A DNA stretch of 6,314 nt, taken from contig CALHST010000068.1 of assembly GCA_938038825.1 (NCBI GenBank), positions 1 through 6,314 on the forward strand, in the 5' to 3' direction. The notes under the pieces are model-generated. The model did not search any database and was not told the DNA's origin. It worked only from the letters and a program-made list of their open reading frames with translations. A program made the position numbers and the translations under genes. Below, piece by piece: positions 5,674 to 6,314 of the stretch. Every line of letters starts with the position of its first letter. Position 1 is the stretch's first letter. This DNA comes from an uncultured Paracoccaceae bacterium (GTDB lineage: Bacteria; Pseudomonadota; Alphaproteobacteria; Rhodobacterales; Rhodobacteraceae).

Positions 5674-6314
5674 GACTGCGTCAAATCATGGTGCCTTTGC
5701 TCGCAGTCCTGCTGTTCGGGCTGTTCTGGGAATGGCTGGTTTGGGTGAACAATTGGCCAAATTACAAAATGGCGTCCCCGTCCGATCTGTGGCCCGCGTT
5801 CTGGAAATTCCGTTGGTTGTTTTTGGAATATGGCTGGGATACATTGTGGCGCACCGTTGTCGGGCTGCTGTTATCCGTCGTGTTTGGCGTATTTCTGGGC
5901 ATGGTCATGGGCCTGTCCAAAACGATGCGCGATGCCCTGTATCCCTTGCTTGTTGGCTTCAATGCCATCCCAAAGGCGACCGTCGTGCCGATTGTGGCCC
6001 TTATGTTTGTCGGCCAGCATGATATGAATACAATTCTGATCGCGTTCTTGATCTCGTTCTTCCCGATCGCCGTGTCGGTCTCGATTGGGCTGTCCACGCT
6101 CGAACCGGAATACCGCGATATTTTGGCCTCGCTTGGCGCGTCCCGCTTTACGATTTTCTGGAAAATCGCACTGCCCAAAACCCTTCCCGAATTCTTCGGA
6201 GCCCTCAAAGTCGCCGTCACTCTGGCCTTTATCGGCACCAACCTGATGGAAATCGTCGAACCCCATGGGCGCGGCTTGGGGCACCTGTTCGACAGCGGAA
6301 AAATCAGCGCGGAT
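5670..6314 (+). CDS. NitT/TauT-family ABC transporter permease (SsuC/TauC-like), 3' end outside the window
   Basis: The first 215 residues of an inner-membrane permease are present and the frame runs open off the window edge; family members are about 250-280 residues, so some 40-60 are missing. Likely helices are at about 7-27, 58-82, 88-113, 121-143 and 175-195. The cytoplasmic coupling (EAA) loop is clear: EPEYRDILASLGASRFTIFW followed by KIALPKTLPE (145-174), with the invariant Gly156 and the I-x-LP end that docks on the ATPase. The loop NAIPKATVVPIVAL (98-111) is also characteristic of the COG0600 group. The start ATG overlaps the ATPase stop as ATGA (5670-5673), and GAGG (5659-5662) lies 7 nt upstream inside the ATPase gene. 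One permease gene is expected to act as a homodimer. Confidence 0.92.
   Translation, partial: MRLRQIMVPLLAVLLFGLFWEWLVWVNNWPNYKMASPSDLWPAFWKFRWLFLEYGWDTLWRTVVGLLLSVVFGVFLGMVMGLSKTMRDALYPLLVGFNAIPKATVVPIVALMFVGQHDMNTILIAFLISFFPIAVSVSIGLSTLEPEYRDILASLGASRFTIFWKIALPKTLPEFFGALKVAVTLAFIGTNLMEIVEPHGRGLGHLFDSGKISAD

Noticed and set aside
1..6314. CRISPR array, insertion sequence, tRNA, phage or defence genes
   Set aside because: No regularly spaced repeats, transposase-like frames, tRNA cloverleaf sequences or defence-family domains were seen on either strand.

Overview
The window looks like chromosomal DNA from an alphaproteobacterium, most likely a Rhodobacterales (Roseobacter-type) marine or soil heterotroph. 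This is inferred from moderately high GC with GC-rich third positions, tightly packed genes, and the character of the transporter and aminotransferase proteins. No rRNA, tRNA, CRISPR array, insertion sequence or phage gene is visible.

Layout. Bases 1-102 hold a possible C-terminal tail of an upstream gene. An EamA/DMT-type drug/metabolite exporter follows on the + strand (103-975). On the - strand, converging on it, lie a class III PLP aminotransferase (2896 down to 1547) and, downstream of it, a small RidA/YjgF-family protein (1423 down to 1073). The 123 bp between these two contain a protein-like relic. Divergent from the aminotransferase is a small four-helix DoxX-like membrane protein (3113-3589), closed by a clear hairpin terminator (3612-3640). 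After a promoter-bearing gap with two inverted repeats comes a NitT/TauT (NMT1/THI5-like) ABC importer: periplasmic binding protein (3819-4826), ATPase (4882-5673, TTG start) and permease (5670 to beyond the window end).

How the genes may work together. The importer brings in a small, probably nitrogen-containing organic molecule. The aminotransferase could remove an amino group from that molecule or a breakdown product, and RidA could hydrolyse reactive enamine/imine by-products. This is a neighbourhood inference; the substrate cannot be read from the sequence. Candidates are taurine or another omega-amino acid, beta-alanine from pyrimidine breakdown, or a thiamine-type pyrimidine.

The least ordinary signals are at the RNA level in the importer operon. 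A stem-loop lies between the binding-protein and ATPase genes. A second hairpin directly after it holds the ATPase ribosome-binding site in its loop, next to a TTG start. Both would lower ATPase/permease synthesis relative to the binding protein. I see no convincing wholly new system; the genes belong to known families in a partly uncharacterised combination.
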